Assembly (NCBI GenBank): GCA_029981435.1
Contig: JARRBB010000014.1
Span: 1 to 34,218, forward strand
Reading direction: 5' to 3'
Source of the DNA: Thermotogaceae bacterium
GTDB taxonomy: Bacteria; Thermotogota; Thermotogae; B21-G9; HyVt-16
DNA: 34,218 bases
Below, in pieces: positions 1-8,652 of this stretch. Below the pieces are notes generated by a model. The model did no database searches and was not told the origin of the DNA. It saw only the letters and a program-made list of their open reading frames with translations. A program made the position numbers and the translations under genes. Position 1 is the first letter of the stretch, and each line of letters opens with the position of its first letter.

Positions 1-18
1 ATATATTAACACTAAATA

Positions 19-291
19 TTATATCGTATTGTAAGTAAAAAAATGCAAATTCATCTCCATCTTACAGAAGATGGAGTCTTCTTTGCAAAAAACGATAAAC
101 ACAGCTGATGATAGCAGCAAAGCATGTTTAATCGGCTCGAAAAAGATAATCAAAGAAACTAAGATTATCCCAATGTAAAACATGGGATAGCCGAAAGAGG
201 TTTTTGCAAAGTTTTTGGTTACTAAGTAAGCATGTAAAAATATCAGAAAAAATAAAGATGAAAGTATTATCTTCAAAATTATCTCAAACAT
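19..291 (-). CDS. Small hydrophobic membrane protein, unknown function
   Basis: A 90-residue protein dominated by hydrophobic stretches at about residues 3-25, 37-51 and 56-68, so two or three membrane helices are likely. I do not recognise a family. The start is the ATG at 291-289, with a modest purine-rich AAGGGG about 13 bases upstream. The gene is transcribed away from the fmdE operon and stops 18 bases from the window edge. Its last 20 codons include a perfect 9-bp hairpin (55-76), so the 3' end may be doing something other than coding. It could also be a spurious ORF, since only its composition and start context support it. Confidence 0.45.
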   Translation of the reverse strand: MFEIILKIILSSLFFLIFLHAYLVTKNFAKTSFGYPMFYIGIILVSLIIFFEPIKHALLLSSAVFIVFCKEDSIFCKMEMNLHFFTYNTI

Positions 292-450
292 TTTATTTCT
301 TTTACCCCTTTTTATTCTGTTTTAATTATATACTCAGACTCGATGTGTATTTATTTTAGATTTGTAAAAATTGTTATTACTGATTTTAAACTAAAAATTT
401 TTCAATAACTAAATCGTAATCTTTTAAAAAATTAATCTGTTTGAAATGCG
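292..450. other. AT-rich intergenic region
   Basis: About 160 bases of very AT-rich sequence between the divergent small membrane protein and the fmdE leader. I see no ORF, repeat or convincing hairpin here. It must hold the promoter of the leftward gene, but I cannot place one with confidence. Confidence 0.5.
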
Positions 451-459
451 TGGTATAAT
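451..459 (+). promoter_or_regulatory. Extended -10 promoter of the fmdE operon
   Basis: TGGTATAAT is a perfect extended -10 element (TGn followed by TATAAT). No good -35 lies 17 bases upstream, which is common for extended -10 promoters. Transcription would start near 466, placing the whole 464-569 structured leader in the RNA. Confidence 0.6.
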
Positions 460-463
460 CTAT

Positions 464-569
464 CTTAGAATTGTCGAAGGGACCATGAAGGTCTCACTTC
501 TAAGAATTTTTTAGAACTTTCAAATCAGGCCATGAAGGTCTGTACATTATGAAAATAATGTGCAGACCT
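464..569 (+). promoter_or_regulatory. Structured leader: tandem hairpins with shared CCATGAAGGTCT, candidate riboregulator
   Basis: The 5' leader of the fmdE operon. Hairpin 1 has an outer stem CTTAGAA (464-470) with TTCTAAG (498-504) and an inner stem GGGACC (479-484) with GGTCTC (490-495) around the loop ATGAA. Hairpin 2 is AGGCC (527-531) with GGTCT (537-541) around the same ATGAA loop. The 12-mer CCATGAAGGTCT is identical in both (483-494 and 530-541). Hairpin 2 shares AGGTCTG with the 5' arm of the following terminator, so the two cannot form together. TTCTAA (498-503) can alternatively pair with TTAGAA (511-516). This is the logic of a terminator-type riboswitch or a protein-binding attenuator. 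I do not recognise a named class, and ligand sensing is inference. Confidence 0.5.
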
Positions 570-579
570 TTTTATTTTT
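536..579 (+). terminator. Intrinsic terminator inside the fmdE leader
   Basis: AGGTCTGTACATTAT (536-550), loop GAAA, then ATAATGTGCAGACCT (555-569) make a 15-bp stem whose only irregularity is one G-U pair. It runs into a T-rich tract (569-579). It lies 5' of the fmdE start codon at 603, so it would stop transcription before the operon. That makes it an attenuator rather than an end-of-gene terminator. Confidence 0.85.
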
Positions 580-602
580 GGAATATGAAGGGGGAAGTAT
601 CG

Positions 603-1289
603 ATGATGGATATTCAAGATATGATCAAGAAAAATGATCTTACAGGTATATTGAAGGTCGCAAAAGTATTCCATGGACATATTTGTCCATATCTGGCTCT
701 TGGGATCAGGGTATCCACGATTGCGATGAAGGAATTAGGAGTGAACAGAGCTGGTTTCAACGAAAGCGTGGATGAGGAGATCCTGGCGATTGTTGAAACA
801 AACAGCTGTTTTACTGACGGTGTTCAGGTAACCACTGGCTGTACGCTCGGCAACAATTCTCTCATATATGTTGACCTTGGGAAAACAGCGTTAACACTTG
901 TTAAAAGAGGAAGCTGGGAAGGTGTGAGAATTTACATTGATGCTGACAGGTTGAGAAAATACTATAACCCTGAAGCCCTTGAATTGTTTGAAAAGGTTAT
1001 AAAGAACAGAAATGGTACACATGAAGAAAGAAAGAGAATGAAAATTCTTTGGGAAGAAATGGGATACAAGATGCTTGAAATCCCGGAAAATGAATTGGAT
1101 ATAGAAAAAGTGAAATTAGAACCTATGGAACGAGCACCTATATTTGACGGTGTAAGGTGTTCAATATGTGGAGAACTCACCATGGCAACGAGAATAGTTG
1201 AACAGAATGGAAAGAAAGTTTGTTTAAAATGTGCAAATAAAGAGTATTTTGCGGTGATTGGAAGAGGGATAGTGGAGGTGAAGAAATGA
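603..1289 (+). CDS. FmdE-domain protein with C-terminal zinc ribbon
   Basis: A 228-residue member of the FmdE family, named after formylmethanofuran dehydrogenase subunit E but widespread in non-methanogens beside metal or cofactor uptake genes. The N-terminal domain has the hallmark HGHICP (residues 24-29) and a Cys-containing TTGCTLGN segment that probably binds a metal. A C-terminal zinc ribbon carries CSIC and CLKC. The frame is open back to an ATG at 549, but that codon lies inside the terminator stem. The ATG at 603 follows AAGGGGG by 8 bases and is the likely start (606 is also possible). The stop overlaps the next start (ATGA). It is the first gene of a four-gene importer operon, so a role in handling or sensing the imported metal or cofactor is inferred. 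Confidence 0.85.
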   Translation: MMDIQDMIKKNDLTGILKVAKVFHGHICPYLALGIRVSTIAMKELGVNRAGFNESVDEEILAIVETNSCFTDGVQVTTGCTLGNNSLIYVDLGKTALTLVKRGSWEGVRIYIDADRLRKYYNPEALELFEKVIKNRNGTHEERKRMKILWEEMGYKMLEIPENELDIEKVKLEPMERAPIFDGVRCSICGELTMATRIVEQNGKKVCLKCANKEYFAVIGRGIVEVKK

Positions 1290-2356
1290 AGATAAAATTA
1301 CTTTTGTCTGTGATTCTTCTGACCGGATTGATCGTTCTGGGACAGTTAGAGATTATCGATTCACTCGGAAGAAAAGTTACCATATCTGATAACGTTGAAA
1401 AAGTAGTAGCAGCTGGTCCGGGAGCTTTAAGGATTGTTGTTTACCTTGATTCAACTGATAAAATTGTTGGGGTAGAAGATTTTGAAAGAATGAGACCTTA
1501 TGGAAGACCTTATATACTTGCTCATCTTGAGTTGAAGGATCTTCCATCCATAGGCCCCGGAGGCCCTGGAAAACTTCCTGATCTTGAAGCGATTTTGAAA
1601 CTGAAACCTGATGTTGTTTTCATCACATACGTTGATAAAAGAACAGCGGATAGCATTCAAGATAAATTGAATATACCGGTCGTTGTTCTGAGCTATGGAA
1701 CGTTGAAAACCTTCGAAGACGAGTTTTTATTTGATTCTTTGAGACTCGCAGGCAAAATACTTGGAAAAACTGATAGAGCACAAGAAGTGATTAACTTTAT
1801 AATGAATGTACAGAGGGATCTTGAAAAAAGAGTGGCCGATTCTAAAAGGTCAACGGCCTATGTTGGAGGAATAGGATACAGAGGGGCTCACGGTATAGAT
1901 AGCACAAAACCTGATTATCCAATTTTCAACGTTTTGAAGATTGAGAACGTTGCCAAAGATATAAATCAGGAACATGCCTTCATAGACAGAGAAAGATTAC
2001 TGCTGTGGCAGCCAGAATTTGTGTTTATAGACGAGGGAGGATTGAATCTGGTAGTAGAGGATTATACGAAAAATCCGGAGTTTTATGAATTTCTTGAAGC
2101 ATTTAAAACAGGGAAGGTTTATGGTCTTTTGCCCTACAACTATTACACCACGAACATAGGCACTGCCCTTGCTGATGCCTACTTTGTAGGAAAGATAGTG
2201 TATCCTGAAAAATTCAAAGATATAGTCCCTGAAAAGAAAGCAGATGAAATCTACGAATTTCTTGTTGGAAAGGCTGTGTACAATGAAATGAAAAAACAGT
2301 TTGGAGGATTTGGTAAACTGAATCTAAAGGAAAGATCAATTGTTCCGGTAAGGTGA
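1286..2356 (+). CDS. ABC transporter substrate-binding protein (FecB/BtuF type)
   Basis: A 356-residue periplasmic binding protein of the PF01497 class that captures iron-siderophore, heme, cobalamin or other metal complexes. A signal peptide spans residues 1-19. The mature start, IIDSLGRKVTI and VEKVVAAGPGALRIVVYL, is typical of the family. No lipobox cysteine is visible, so it is probably free in the periplasm or anchored by its signal. A segment around KLPDLEAILKLKPDVVFI is the usual family signature. The gene overlaps fmdE by 4 bases and precedes the permease by 4 bases. The substrate cannot be told from sequence. The FmdE partner makes molybdate, tungstate or iron chelates reasonable candidates. 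Confidence 0.88.
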   Translation: MKIKLLLSVILLTGLIVLGQLEIIDSLGRKVTISDNVEKVVAAGPGALRIVVYLDSTDKIVGVEDFERMRPYGRPYILAHLELKDLPSIGPGGPGKLPDLEAILKLKPDVVFITYVDKRTADSIQDKLNIPVVVLSYGTLKTFEDEFLFDSLRLAGKILGKTDRAQEVINFIMNVQRDLEKRVADSKRSTAYVGGIGYRGAHGIDSTKPDYPIFNVLKIENVAKDINQEHAFIDRERLLLWQPEFVFIDEGGLNLVVEDYTKNPEFYEFLEAFKTGKVYGLLPYNYYTTNIGTALADAYFVGKIVYPEKFKDIVPEKKADEIYEFLVGKAVYNEMKKQFGGFGKLNLKERSIVPVR

Positions 2357-2360
2357 TTGA

Positions 2361-3395
2361 ATGGAAGAATACAGAGAATACATAAGAAGAAAAGTAATCT
2401 TCAGTTTGCTGTTAACTGGTGCATTGATTTTCACCTTTCCATTTGCTTTGGGTGTAGGTTCTTACAAATTGACGTTTTCGCAAATTTGGAAGGCCTTTTT
2501 TAACCATGATGGTGCGGCAGGCATGATAGTCTGGAACATACGTTTGCCGAGAGTGTTAACTTCAATATTTGTTGGTGCATCACTGGCAATTTCAGGAGCA
2601 GTTATGCAGACTTTGCTTAAAAATCCCCTCGCAAGTCCATTCACCATGGGTATTTCACATGGTGCCATGTTTGGTGCATCGCTCGCTATACTTTTATTTT
2701 CTGGAAGTGAGGAGAGTACCGGAAGGATAATGGTGGAAAACCCTTACTTCATCGTACTTTTTGCCTTTACCGGTTCTATAATCGGGGTTTTTATAATTCT
2801 CTCTCTCGCAAGATTAAAAGGTCTAAGCCCTGAGGCTGTTATACTTTCAGGTGTTGCAATAAGCTCTTTTTTCATGGCGGGAACAACTTTGCTGCATTAT
2901 TTTGCCGATGAATTGCAGCTTGCAGCCATGGTTTACTGGAGTTTTGGAGATCTCGGTAGAACAGCTTGGAATGAATTGTTTTTGGTAATCATTTCATTCG
3001 GGATAATCTTTTCTTATTTTGTTTTCAAAAGTTGGGATTTAAACGCAATTGAAGTTGATGAGAGTGTTGCAAAATCTCTTGGAATAGACACCACAAAGCT
3101 GAGATTTTTTGGCATAATTTTGGCATCTTTGATAGCTTCCATCACCGTTGCCTTTGTTGGTGTGATAGGTTTCATTGGACTGATATGTCCGCACATGATA
3201 AGACTAATAATTGGTAGTGATCACAGATTTTTGATACCAGCTTCTGCCTTGTTAGGTGCTTTGATACTTATGGTTTCCGACATGTTCTCTAAGATTATAT
3301 TATCTCCCACCGTAATTCCGGTGGGGATAATAACTTCTTTTATAGGTGTACCCCTCTTTATGTACCTCCTCCTTAGAGTGGAGGTGAGAAGATGA
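2361..3395 (+). CDS. ABC transporter permease, FecCD/BtuC family
   Basis: A 344-residue integral membrane permease with about ten helices, matching the usual FecCD length. Family motifs include NPLASPFTMGISHGAMFGAS in the first third and GVIGFIGLICPHMIRLIIG near the C-terminus. The latter is the conserved region that couples to the ATPase. The start ATG at 2361 follows AAGGTGA. The last codons overlap the ATPase start at 3392. It would act as a homodimer with the ATPase below and the binding protein above to import a metal chelate or corrinoid-like compound. Confidence 0.92.
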   Translation: MEEYREYIRRKVIFSLLLTGALIFTFPFALGVGSYKLTFSQIWKAFFNHDGAAGMIVWNIRLPRVLTSIFVGASLAISGAVMQTLLKNPLASPFTMGISHGAMFGASLAILLFSGSEESTGRIMVENPYFIVLFAFTGSIIGVFIILSLARLKGLSPEAVILSGVAISSFFMAGTTLLHYFADELQLAAMVYWSFGDLGRTAWNELFLVIISFGIIFSYFVFKSWDLNAIEVDESVAKSLGIDTTKLRFFGIILASLIASITVAFVGVIGFIGLICPHMIRLIIGSDHRFLIPASALLGALILMVSDMFSKIILSPTVIPVGIITSFIGVPLFMYLLLRVEVRR

Positions 3396-4141
3396 TAAAA
3401 GTGGAGAATTTGATTTTTTCATACAATGGAACTCAGGTATTGAAGAATTTGAATCTCGAAATAAAACCCGGTAAAATCAGTGCGATACTCGGACCAAACG
3501 GAGCAGGTAAATCAACCTTTTTAAAATGTTTGAATGCCATATTGAAGTCAAAAGGTGGTTGTATTTACATAGATGGTGTTGACATAAATAGATTTGATTT
3601 GAAAGATATCGCAAAAAAAATTGGATACGTTCCTCAAAAGAGCAATCCGGTTTTGACAACCGTCTTTGATTACGTCCTTCTTGGAAGAAAACCTTACATA
3701 AGTTTCGGTATTAAAAAGGAGGATTTGAGAATCGTTGAAAATGCTCTTGAAACTCTTGGAATTGAAGAAATAGCTATGAAAAAGCTGAACCAGCTGAGTG
3801 GTGGTGAACTTCAAAAAGTTGTCATTGCAAGAGCATTTGCTCAACAAGCTAAGATTTTTCTGCTTGATGAACCCGTGAACAATCTCGATTTGAAAAGCCA
3901 GTACGAACTTATGAAGCTTTTAAAAAGGCTGACTTTCGAAAAAGAAATAACGGTTGTTATCGTTTTGCATGATATAAACATCGCATTGAGATTTGCGGAT
4001 GAATTCGTATTCATGAAAGAAGGGAAGATAATCGCAAAAGGTGGAAAGGAAATCGTTACTCCTGAATTAATCGAGGAAGTTTATGGAATAAAGGTACAGA
4101 TCGAAGAAATATCAGGTATTCCAGTCCTGGTATATTCCTAA
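3392..4141 (+). CDS. ABC transporter ATPase, FecE/BtuD family
   Basis: A 249-residue cytoplasmic ATPase. It has Walker A GPNGAGKST, the Q-loop in GYVPQKSN, signature LSGGE, Walker B KIFLLDEP and the switch histidine in VIVLHDINIAL, all in order and intact. It powers the FecCD permease encoded immediately upstream, which it overlaps by 4 bases. GGAGGTGAGAAG precedes the ATG. The gene ends only 2 bases from the stop codon of the convergent thrB gene, and no terminator is visible at that junction. Confidence 0.93.
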   Translation: MIKVENLIFSYNGTQVLKNLNLEIKPGKISAILGPNGAGKSTFLKCLNAILKSKGGCIYIDGVDINRFDLKDIAKKIGYVPQKSNPVLTTVFDYVLLGRKPYISFGIKKEDLRIVENALETLGIEEIAMKKLNQLSGGELQKVVIARAFAQQAKIFLLDEPVNNLDLKSQYELMKLLKRLTFEKEITVVIVLHDINIALRFADEFVFMKEGKIIAKGGKEIVTPELIEEVYGIKVQIEEISGIPVLVYS

Positions 4142-4143
4142 TT

Positions 4144-5007
4144 TTAAGTAAAAAGTTCTAAACTCGCACCAGTTTTTGAAATTTTTGTTTTTATGATTTT
4201 TTCCAGATAGGGTATATCATCGAGATCAGATATATCGGTACACACTGTTGGACCAGAACCACTCAGGAAAAATATTTCAGGTTTTTTCGATAGGATGGAA
4301 TCCACAAATTTTTTCATCTTCCTTGATGAGTTAATGCGGTACTTTTGATGAAGTTCGTCGAGGGTATATTTCAGTGCTTCCTTATATTTTCCATGTGATA
4401 TTTTTGCAAGAAACTGAGTTGCATTTTTTAGATTGAGCACGGCATCTTCTCGCTTCACCGTTTTGGGTAAAACTTTTCTCATTTTTTCAGTCGAAAGTTG
4501 AAAATTCGGAATCGCAAATACCAGTTCTCCAAAATCGATTTCTTTGAAAACTTCGTACTCGAGCATTTGATCATTGAAATAGCTGACCACCAACCCCCCG
4601 GTGAAAGCAGGTACAACGTTATCAGGATGACCTTCTATATCAACTGCAAACTTTATCATTTCAGCTTCTTCCAAAGGCCTTCCTGTTAGTTGATTTGCTA
4701 TGATTGTTGCTGATACAATAACGGCAGCGCTTGAACCTAAACCTCTTGAAACCGGAATGTTGCATTTCTGAACTATTTTAACTTCCGGGATTTTTATCTT
4801 TGTCAAACGTTGAAATTCGTTGAAAACTTTTTCAAAAAGTGAGTAATCCTTTATCTGGTGAGAATAATCACCCTCATTTTCAAAGTGCCATCCATCCGTT
4901 TTGGTATCGAATTCCACGACGTTGAAAAACTCAAGGGCTATGCCGAAAACATCGAAACCTGCCCCAAGGTTAGCGCTCGTTGCAGGTACTTTTACAAGGC
5001 CTTTCAC
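4144..5007 (-). CDS. thrB: Homoserine kinase
   Basis: A 287-residue GHMP-family kinase that phosphorylates homoserine for threonine synthesis. The N-terminal [16 protein letters not shown] and the nucleotide-binding loop [12 protein letters not shown] are diagnostic, as is the C-terminal FLSGSGPTV motif. The start is GTG at 5007-5005, preceded by GGAG at 8 bases and overlapping the thrC stop (GTGA). It is the last gene of the thrA-thrC-thrB operon and converges on the fecE-like gene. Confidence 0.95.
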   Translation of the reverse strand: MKGLVKVPATSANLGAGFDVFGIALEFFNVVEFDTKTDGWHFENEGDYSHQIKDYSLFEKVFNEFQRLTKIKIPEVKIVQKCNIPVSRGLGSSAAVIVSATIIANQLTGRPLEEAEMIKFAVDIEGHPDNVVPAFTGGLVVSYFNDQMLEYEVFKEIDFGELVFAIPNFQLSTEKMRKVLPKTVKREDAVLNLKNATQFLAKISHGKYKEALKYTLDELHQKYRINSSRKMKKFVDSILSKKPEIFFLSGSGPTVCTDISDLDDIPYLEKIIKTKISKTGASLELFT

Positions 5008-6047
5008 AATCCTATCTCCTTCAATACAACGCTCAAATCTGGTTCAACTATCTCTGGTTCTTCAATCCGTGAAATAACAACGTTCGGATCTTTCAAACCG
5101 TTGCCAGTCAATGTGCATACTACCGTATCTTTCGATTTGAAAATACCTTCTCTAGATTTTTTGAGCAACCCGGCAATTGAAGCGGCAGAGGCGGGCTCAC
5201 AGAATATTCCTTCTGAACTTGCAAGAAGTCTCTGTGCATCGAGTATCTCTTCGTCACTGACCGCTTCAATGACACCGCCTGATTCATCACGAGCCTTAAC
5301 AGCTTTTTTCCAGCTTGCAGGATTACCAATTCTTATAGCAGTTGCTATCGTCTCAGGATTTTCAACTGGATGTCCTTTAACAATCGGTGCTGCACCTTCA
5401 GCTTGAAATCCCATCATCTTCGGCAGTTTTTTCGATATTCCGTGTTCGTAATATTCTTTGTATCCCATCCAGTAAGAGGTTATGTTTCCGGCATTTCCAA
5501 CGGGTATGAAGTGATAATCTGGCGCATCACCGAGTTCATCAATGATTTCAAAGGCCGCGGTCTTTTGCCCTTCAAGTCTGTAAGGATTTAAACTGTTTAC
5601 AAGTGTTATTGGGTAATTCGAGGTAATTTTCTTCACAAGCTCCAGACATCTGTCGAAATTCCCGTTTATCTGAAGTATCTTTGCACCGTATATCATCGCT
5701 TGAGCCAGTTTTCCAAGCGCTATCTTGCCTTTTGGAATCAGAACTATCGCTTTTATGTTTGCACGTGCAGCATACGCGGCAGCTGAAGCCGAAGTGTTAC
5801 CAGTTGATGCACACATTATGGCCTTCGAACCTTCTTCGAGTGCTTTTGCAACAGCCAGAACCATTCCACGATCTTTGAAAGAACCTGTTGGATTTGCGCC
5901 CTCGTATTTCACAAAAACCTTTGCACCAACTCTTTCACTCAGGTTTACCAGAGGTATAAGTGGTGTGTTGCCTTCATTCAGAGAAATACGTGGTGTTTTT
6001 TCATTCACCGGAAGAAATTTCTCGTATCTCTCTATTATTCCTCCCAT
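5004..6047 (-). CDS. thrC: Threonine synthase
   Basis: A 347-residue PLP-dependent fold-type II enzyme that converts O-phosphohomoserine to threonine. The PLP lysine is in GSFKDRGM. The SGN-like motif is [17 protein letters not shown], and the phosphate-binding glycine loop is [11 protein letters not shown]. The length fits the short bacterial/archaeal class. GAGGTG lies 5 bases before the ATG. The gene starts 4 bases after the fused thrA and overlaps thrB by 4 bases. Confidence 0.95.
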   Translation of the reverse strand: MGGIIERYEKFLPVNEKTPRISLNEGNTPLIPLVNLSERVGAKVFVKYEGANPTGSFKDRGMVLAVAKALEEGSKAIMCASTGNTSASAAAYAARANIKAIVLIPKGKIALGKLAQAMIYGAKILQINGNFDRCLELVKKITSNYPITLVNSLNPYRLEGQKTAAFEIIDELGDAPDYHFIPVGNAGNITSYWMGYKEYYEHGISKKLPKMMGFQAEGAAPIVKGHPVENPETIATAIRIGNPASWKKAVKARDESGGVIEAVSDEEILDAQRLLASSEGIFCEPASAASIAGLLKKSREGIFKSKDTVVCTLTGNGLKDPNVVISRIEEPEIVEPDLSVVLKEIGL

Positions 6048-6051
6048 TTTA

Positions 6052-8214
6052 TCACCTCAAATCAAGATCAAATCTACTATGTATTGCTTTCACAGCTTCA
6101 TTTGCAGATTCCTTGGATATTATCACTGAGATTCTGCTGTTTGAAGCACTTATCATGTCTATGTTGATCCCCTCATTCGCAAGCGTTTCAAAAATCGCTG
6201 CAGCTATTTTTGGGGTCGATGTAAGGTTGACTCCAACAACAGATACTTTCGATATATCTTTTTCAATTATCACTTCCTGAGCCTGACTTCTTTCTTTCAA
6301 GAGTTCTGTATCAAGGTTTTCAAGTTCCGATGATGGCATTATGAAAGCAATTGAGTTGTATTTACCCTCTCTCATACTCTGAATTATCATATCGATGTTT
6401 ATTTCATTCTGTGAAAGCGTTCTCATTATTCTCGCCGCGACCCCCGGCTTATCAGGAACATTTTTGAGAACAACCTTGACAACGTCGCTGTCAATTGTAA
6501 CAGCTCTGACAACAGGTTCTTCCACTTTGCTTCCCTCCCATATCAGTGTTCCTCTCCAATTCGAATTGAAATTCTTAACGACAACTTTGACACCGTATTT
6601 TCTCGCAAATTCCGCTGCTCTTGCCTGTAAAACTTGCGAACCGTGTCTTGAAAGCTCTATCATCTCTTCCCATGAAAGTTCCTTTATGGGTCTGGTATTT
6701 TCAACGATTCTGGGATCTGCCGTGAATATACCGTCAACATCTTTGTAAAGCTCGCAGATATCCGCCCCTATTGAATGAGCGAGTGCGATCGCCGTTAAAT
6801 CCGACCCGCCTCTTCCAAGTGTGGTTATGTCACCGGTTCTTGCAATTCCCTGAAATCCTGCAACCACAGGTATGTATCCAAGTTCGATGTACCTGGACAC
6901 GATTGATGTGTTTATGTTTTCTATTCTGGCCTGACCATGTTTTTCGTTGGTGATGATTTTGAGTTGTTCGCCTGTCAGAGATATTGCTTTGTATCCAAAG
7001 TCTTTCAATATCAGACTCATCAGAGCGACGCTCTGAATTTCACCGGTGGAAAGTAACAGATCGAGTTCTCTTGGATCGGGATTCTTTGATGCTTTTTTCG
7101 CCATCTCTATCAGATTGTCGGTGGTATCCCCCATCGCCGAAAGGACGACAACGGGTTTTACACCGGTTTTTATCTTTTCTTCTATTTTCCTTGCGACGCT
7201 TTTCATCTTTGAAATATCTTCCACGGAAGCACCGCCGAATTTCATAACAACAACTGAATATCTACGTTGCTGGAGCATGCTTTTATATTTTGCCACCCTG
7301 AAAAGATCAGCAATTATGGCGCTTGCAGTTGGATTGCCACCGGCACCTCTTCCTCTTAAAAAGAAATTACCTGCTAAATCCGTTGAAACCTCAACACCAT
7401 TTTCCACGCCGTCAACACTGTACAAAGGATCACCGGGTTGTATTTCTTCGAGTGATACCATAAAAATTCCATCATGAAGATCGGCTGTCCCCACAAGCTT
7501 CAATTTCATACCTTTCTGATTAATGGCAATCAGCCTGCTTGAATCAATACTGCTTATTCCTTCGATTTTTACATTTTTCAATCCGGGAAATTTTCCTGTG
7601 ACTATCCCTGCAAGTACGGATATTTTGTATCCCAGATCGTAACCTTCAATATCGTTAGTTGGATCTGCTTCTGCATAGCCATTTTTTTGAGCATCCTTCA
7701 GCGCTTCTTCAAACGAAAGGCCTTTTAACATTTCGGTGAGGATGTAATTGGTTGTACCGTTCAAGATTCCTCTAATTTTGGTGACTTTGTGGAATATCAA
7801 ATAGTCCTGAAGGAGAGATATTATAGGTATTCCACCACCAACTGCTCCTTCGAAGAAGAGTTTTTTGTGCTTTATGAATTCATAGAGTTCATTACCGCAT
7901 TCTGAAATTAAATTTTTGTTTGCTGTTATAACTATTTTTCCGAGTTCCAGAGCCCTTTGTACAAGAGGAAAAGCTGCATCGATACCACCGATCGTTTCTA
8001 CTACAACGTCACTGTTAATTATTAAATCATCAAAATCACTGGCTATTAAATCAGAGGAAATGTTTAACGTTTGATACTTGATTGGAGAGCGGTTCAAAAC
8101 TCTTGAAACTATAAATTTTTCACCTGTTCTTTCTTCTATTTCTCTTGATCTTTCAGTGAGAAGTCTGTACACAGCCCCCCCAACAGTTCCAAGACCAGCA
8201 ATACCAACACGCAT
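6052..8214 (-). CDS. thrA: Bifunctional homoserine dehydrogenase-aspartokinase (reversed fusion)
   Basis: A 720-residue fusion that supplies the first and third steps of threonine synthesis. Residues 1 to about 320 are homoserine dehydrogenase: NAD(P) loop [12 protein letters not shown], then TANKNLIS and [15 protein letters not shown]. From about residue 325 to the end is an aspartokinase, with [13 protein letters not shown] at its start, [13 protein letters not shown], and two C-terminal ACT domains ([17 protein letters not shown] and [18 protein letters not shown]), probably for threonine or lysine feedback. The domain order is opposite to E. coli ThrA. A GTG at 8223 is in frame, but GGAG sits 8 bases before the ATG at 8214, which I prefer. 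No attenuator or leader peptide is visible upstream. Confidence 0.95.
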   Translation of the reverse strand: MRVGIAGLGTVGGAVYRLLTERSREIEERTGEKFIVSRVLNRSPIKYQTLNISSDLIASDFDDLIINSDVVVETIGGIDAAFPLVQRALELGKIVITANKNLISECGNELYEFIKHKKLFFEGAVGGGIPIISLLQDYLIFHKVTKIRGILNGTTNYILTEMLKGLSFEEALKDAQKNGYAEADPTNDIEGYDLGYKISVLAGIVTGKFPGLKNVKIEGISSIDSSRLIAINQKGMKLKLVGTADLHDGIFMVSLEEIQPGDPLYSVDGVENGVEVSTDLAGNFFLRGRGAGGNPTASAIIADLFRVAKYKSMLQQRRYSVVVMKFGGASVEDISKMKSVARKIEEKIKTGVKPVVVLSAMGDTTDNLIEMAKKASKNPDPRELDLLLSTGEIQSVALMSLILKDFGYKAISLTGEQLKIITNEKHGQARIENINTSIVSRYIELGYIPVVAGFQGIARTGDITTLGRGGSDLTAIALAHSIGADICELYKDVDGIFTADPRIVENTRPIKELSWEEMIELSRHGSQVLQARAAEFARKYGVKVVVKNFNSNWRGTLIWEGSKVEEPVVRAVTIDSDVVKVVLKNVPDKPGVAARIMRTLSQNEINIDMIIQSMREGKYNSIAFIMPSSELENLDTELLKERSQAQEVIIEKDISKVSVVGVNLTSTPKIAAAIFETLANEGINIDMISASNSRISVIISKESANEAVKAIHSRFDLDLR

Positions 8215-8242
8215 GAGAATCACTCCAGATTATTTTTTAAGG

Positions 8243-8251
8243 ATTTTACCA
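8243..8251 (-). promoter_or_regulatory. Extended -10 promoter of the thr operon
   Basis: On the minus strand TGGTAAAAT forms an extended -10 element, about 30 bases before the thrA start. The -35 region (TAACTT at 8271-8266) is weak. Transcription would start near 8236, giving a short leader with no attenuation structure. Confidence 0.5.
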
Positions 8252-8291
8252 TATTGTTTTTGAAAAAGTTAGAAAAAATTTTTAAGATAAC

Positions 8292-8320
8292 TTGACATAT
8301 CAAATTTAAAGTGGTATCAT
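8292..8320 (+). promoter_or_regulatory. Sigma-70 type promoter of the cold-shock gene
   Basis: TTGACA (8292-8297), a 17-base spacer, then TATCAT (8315-8320): a perfect -35 and a near-consensus -10. It is the strongest canonical promoter in the window. Transcription would begin near 8327. Confidence 0.85.
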
Positions 8321-8325
8321 GAATC

Positions 8326-8348
8326 AACTAACCATGAAACTGGTAGTT
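8326..8348 (+). promoter_or_regulatory. 5' UTR hairpin of the cold-shock mRNA
   Basis: AACTA-A-CCA (8326-8334), loop TGAAAC, TGGTAGTT (8341-8348) forms an 8-bp stem with one bulged A right at the predicted 5' end of the transcript. 5' hairpins of this kind often stabilise mRNAs, and cold-shock leaders are often structured. The function here is inferred. Confidence 0.5.
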
Positions 8349-8375
8349 AGAAAAATTTTGAGGAGGAATATTTTT

Positions 8376-8576
8376 ATGACAGGTACTGTGAAATGGTTCA
8401 ATTCCAAAAAGGGTTATGGCTTCATAACAAAAGACGATGGTGGTGACGTATTCGTACATTACTCTGCTATCGCAATGGATGGATTCAGAACACTCGAAGA
8501 AAATCAGAAAGTTGAATTTGAAATTCAGGATGGCGGCAAAGGCCCTCAAGCAGTCAACGTTAAGGTGCTTTTTTGA
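8376..8576 (+). CDS. Cold-shock domain protein (CspA family)
   Basis: A 66-residue single cold-shock domain that binds single-stranded RNA and DNA and acts as an RNA chaperone. RNP1 is [10 protein letters not shown] and RNP2 is DVFVHYSAI. The protein begins [13 protein letters not shown], the classic family start. The frame extends upstream to 8319, but AGGAGG at 8361-8366 lies 9 bases before the ATG at 8376, which fixes the start. The gene is monocistronic, with its own strong promoter and terminator. In thermophiles such proteins are often constitutive and abundant. Confidence 0.97.
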   Translation: MTGTVKWFNSKKGYGFITKDDGGDVFVHYSAIAMDGFRTLEENQKVEFEIQDGGKGPQAVNVKVLF

Positions 8577-8623
8577 TCAGATCAACTGAAATGGGGAAAT
8601 CCCATTAAATAAAATTCAAGATT

Positions 8624-8652
8624 AGGCCAGCAATAGCTGGCCTTTTTCTTTT
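8624..8652 (+). terminator. Intrinsic terminator of the cold-shock gene
   Basis: AGGCCAGC (8624-8631), loop AATA, GCTGGCCT (8636-8643), followed by TTTTTCTTTTT. It lies between the cold-shock gene and the convergent antiporter operon. On the minus strand the hairpin is not followed by a clear T-run, so it mainly serves the plus strand. Confidence 0.9.

Noticed and set aside
549-602. Upstream in-frame ATG start for the FmdE protein
   Set aside because: It lies inside the terminator stem, lacks a ribosome site, and adds residues not expected in the family. ATG 603 has AAGGGGG at 8 bases.
4858-7477. Long plus-strand ORFs opposite thrC and thrA (for example 4858-5406, 5725-6129, 7046-7477)
   Set aside because: They are antisense shadows of strongly conserved thr genes, with no domain, no ribosome site and low-complexity Ser/Pro/Leu composition.
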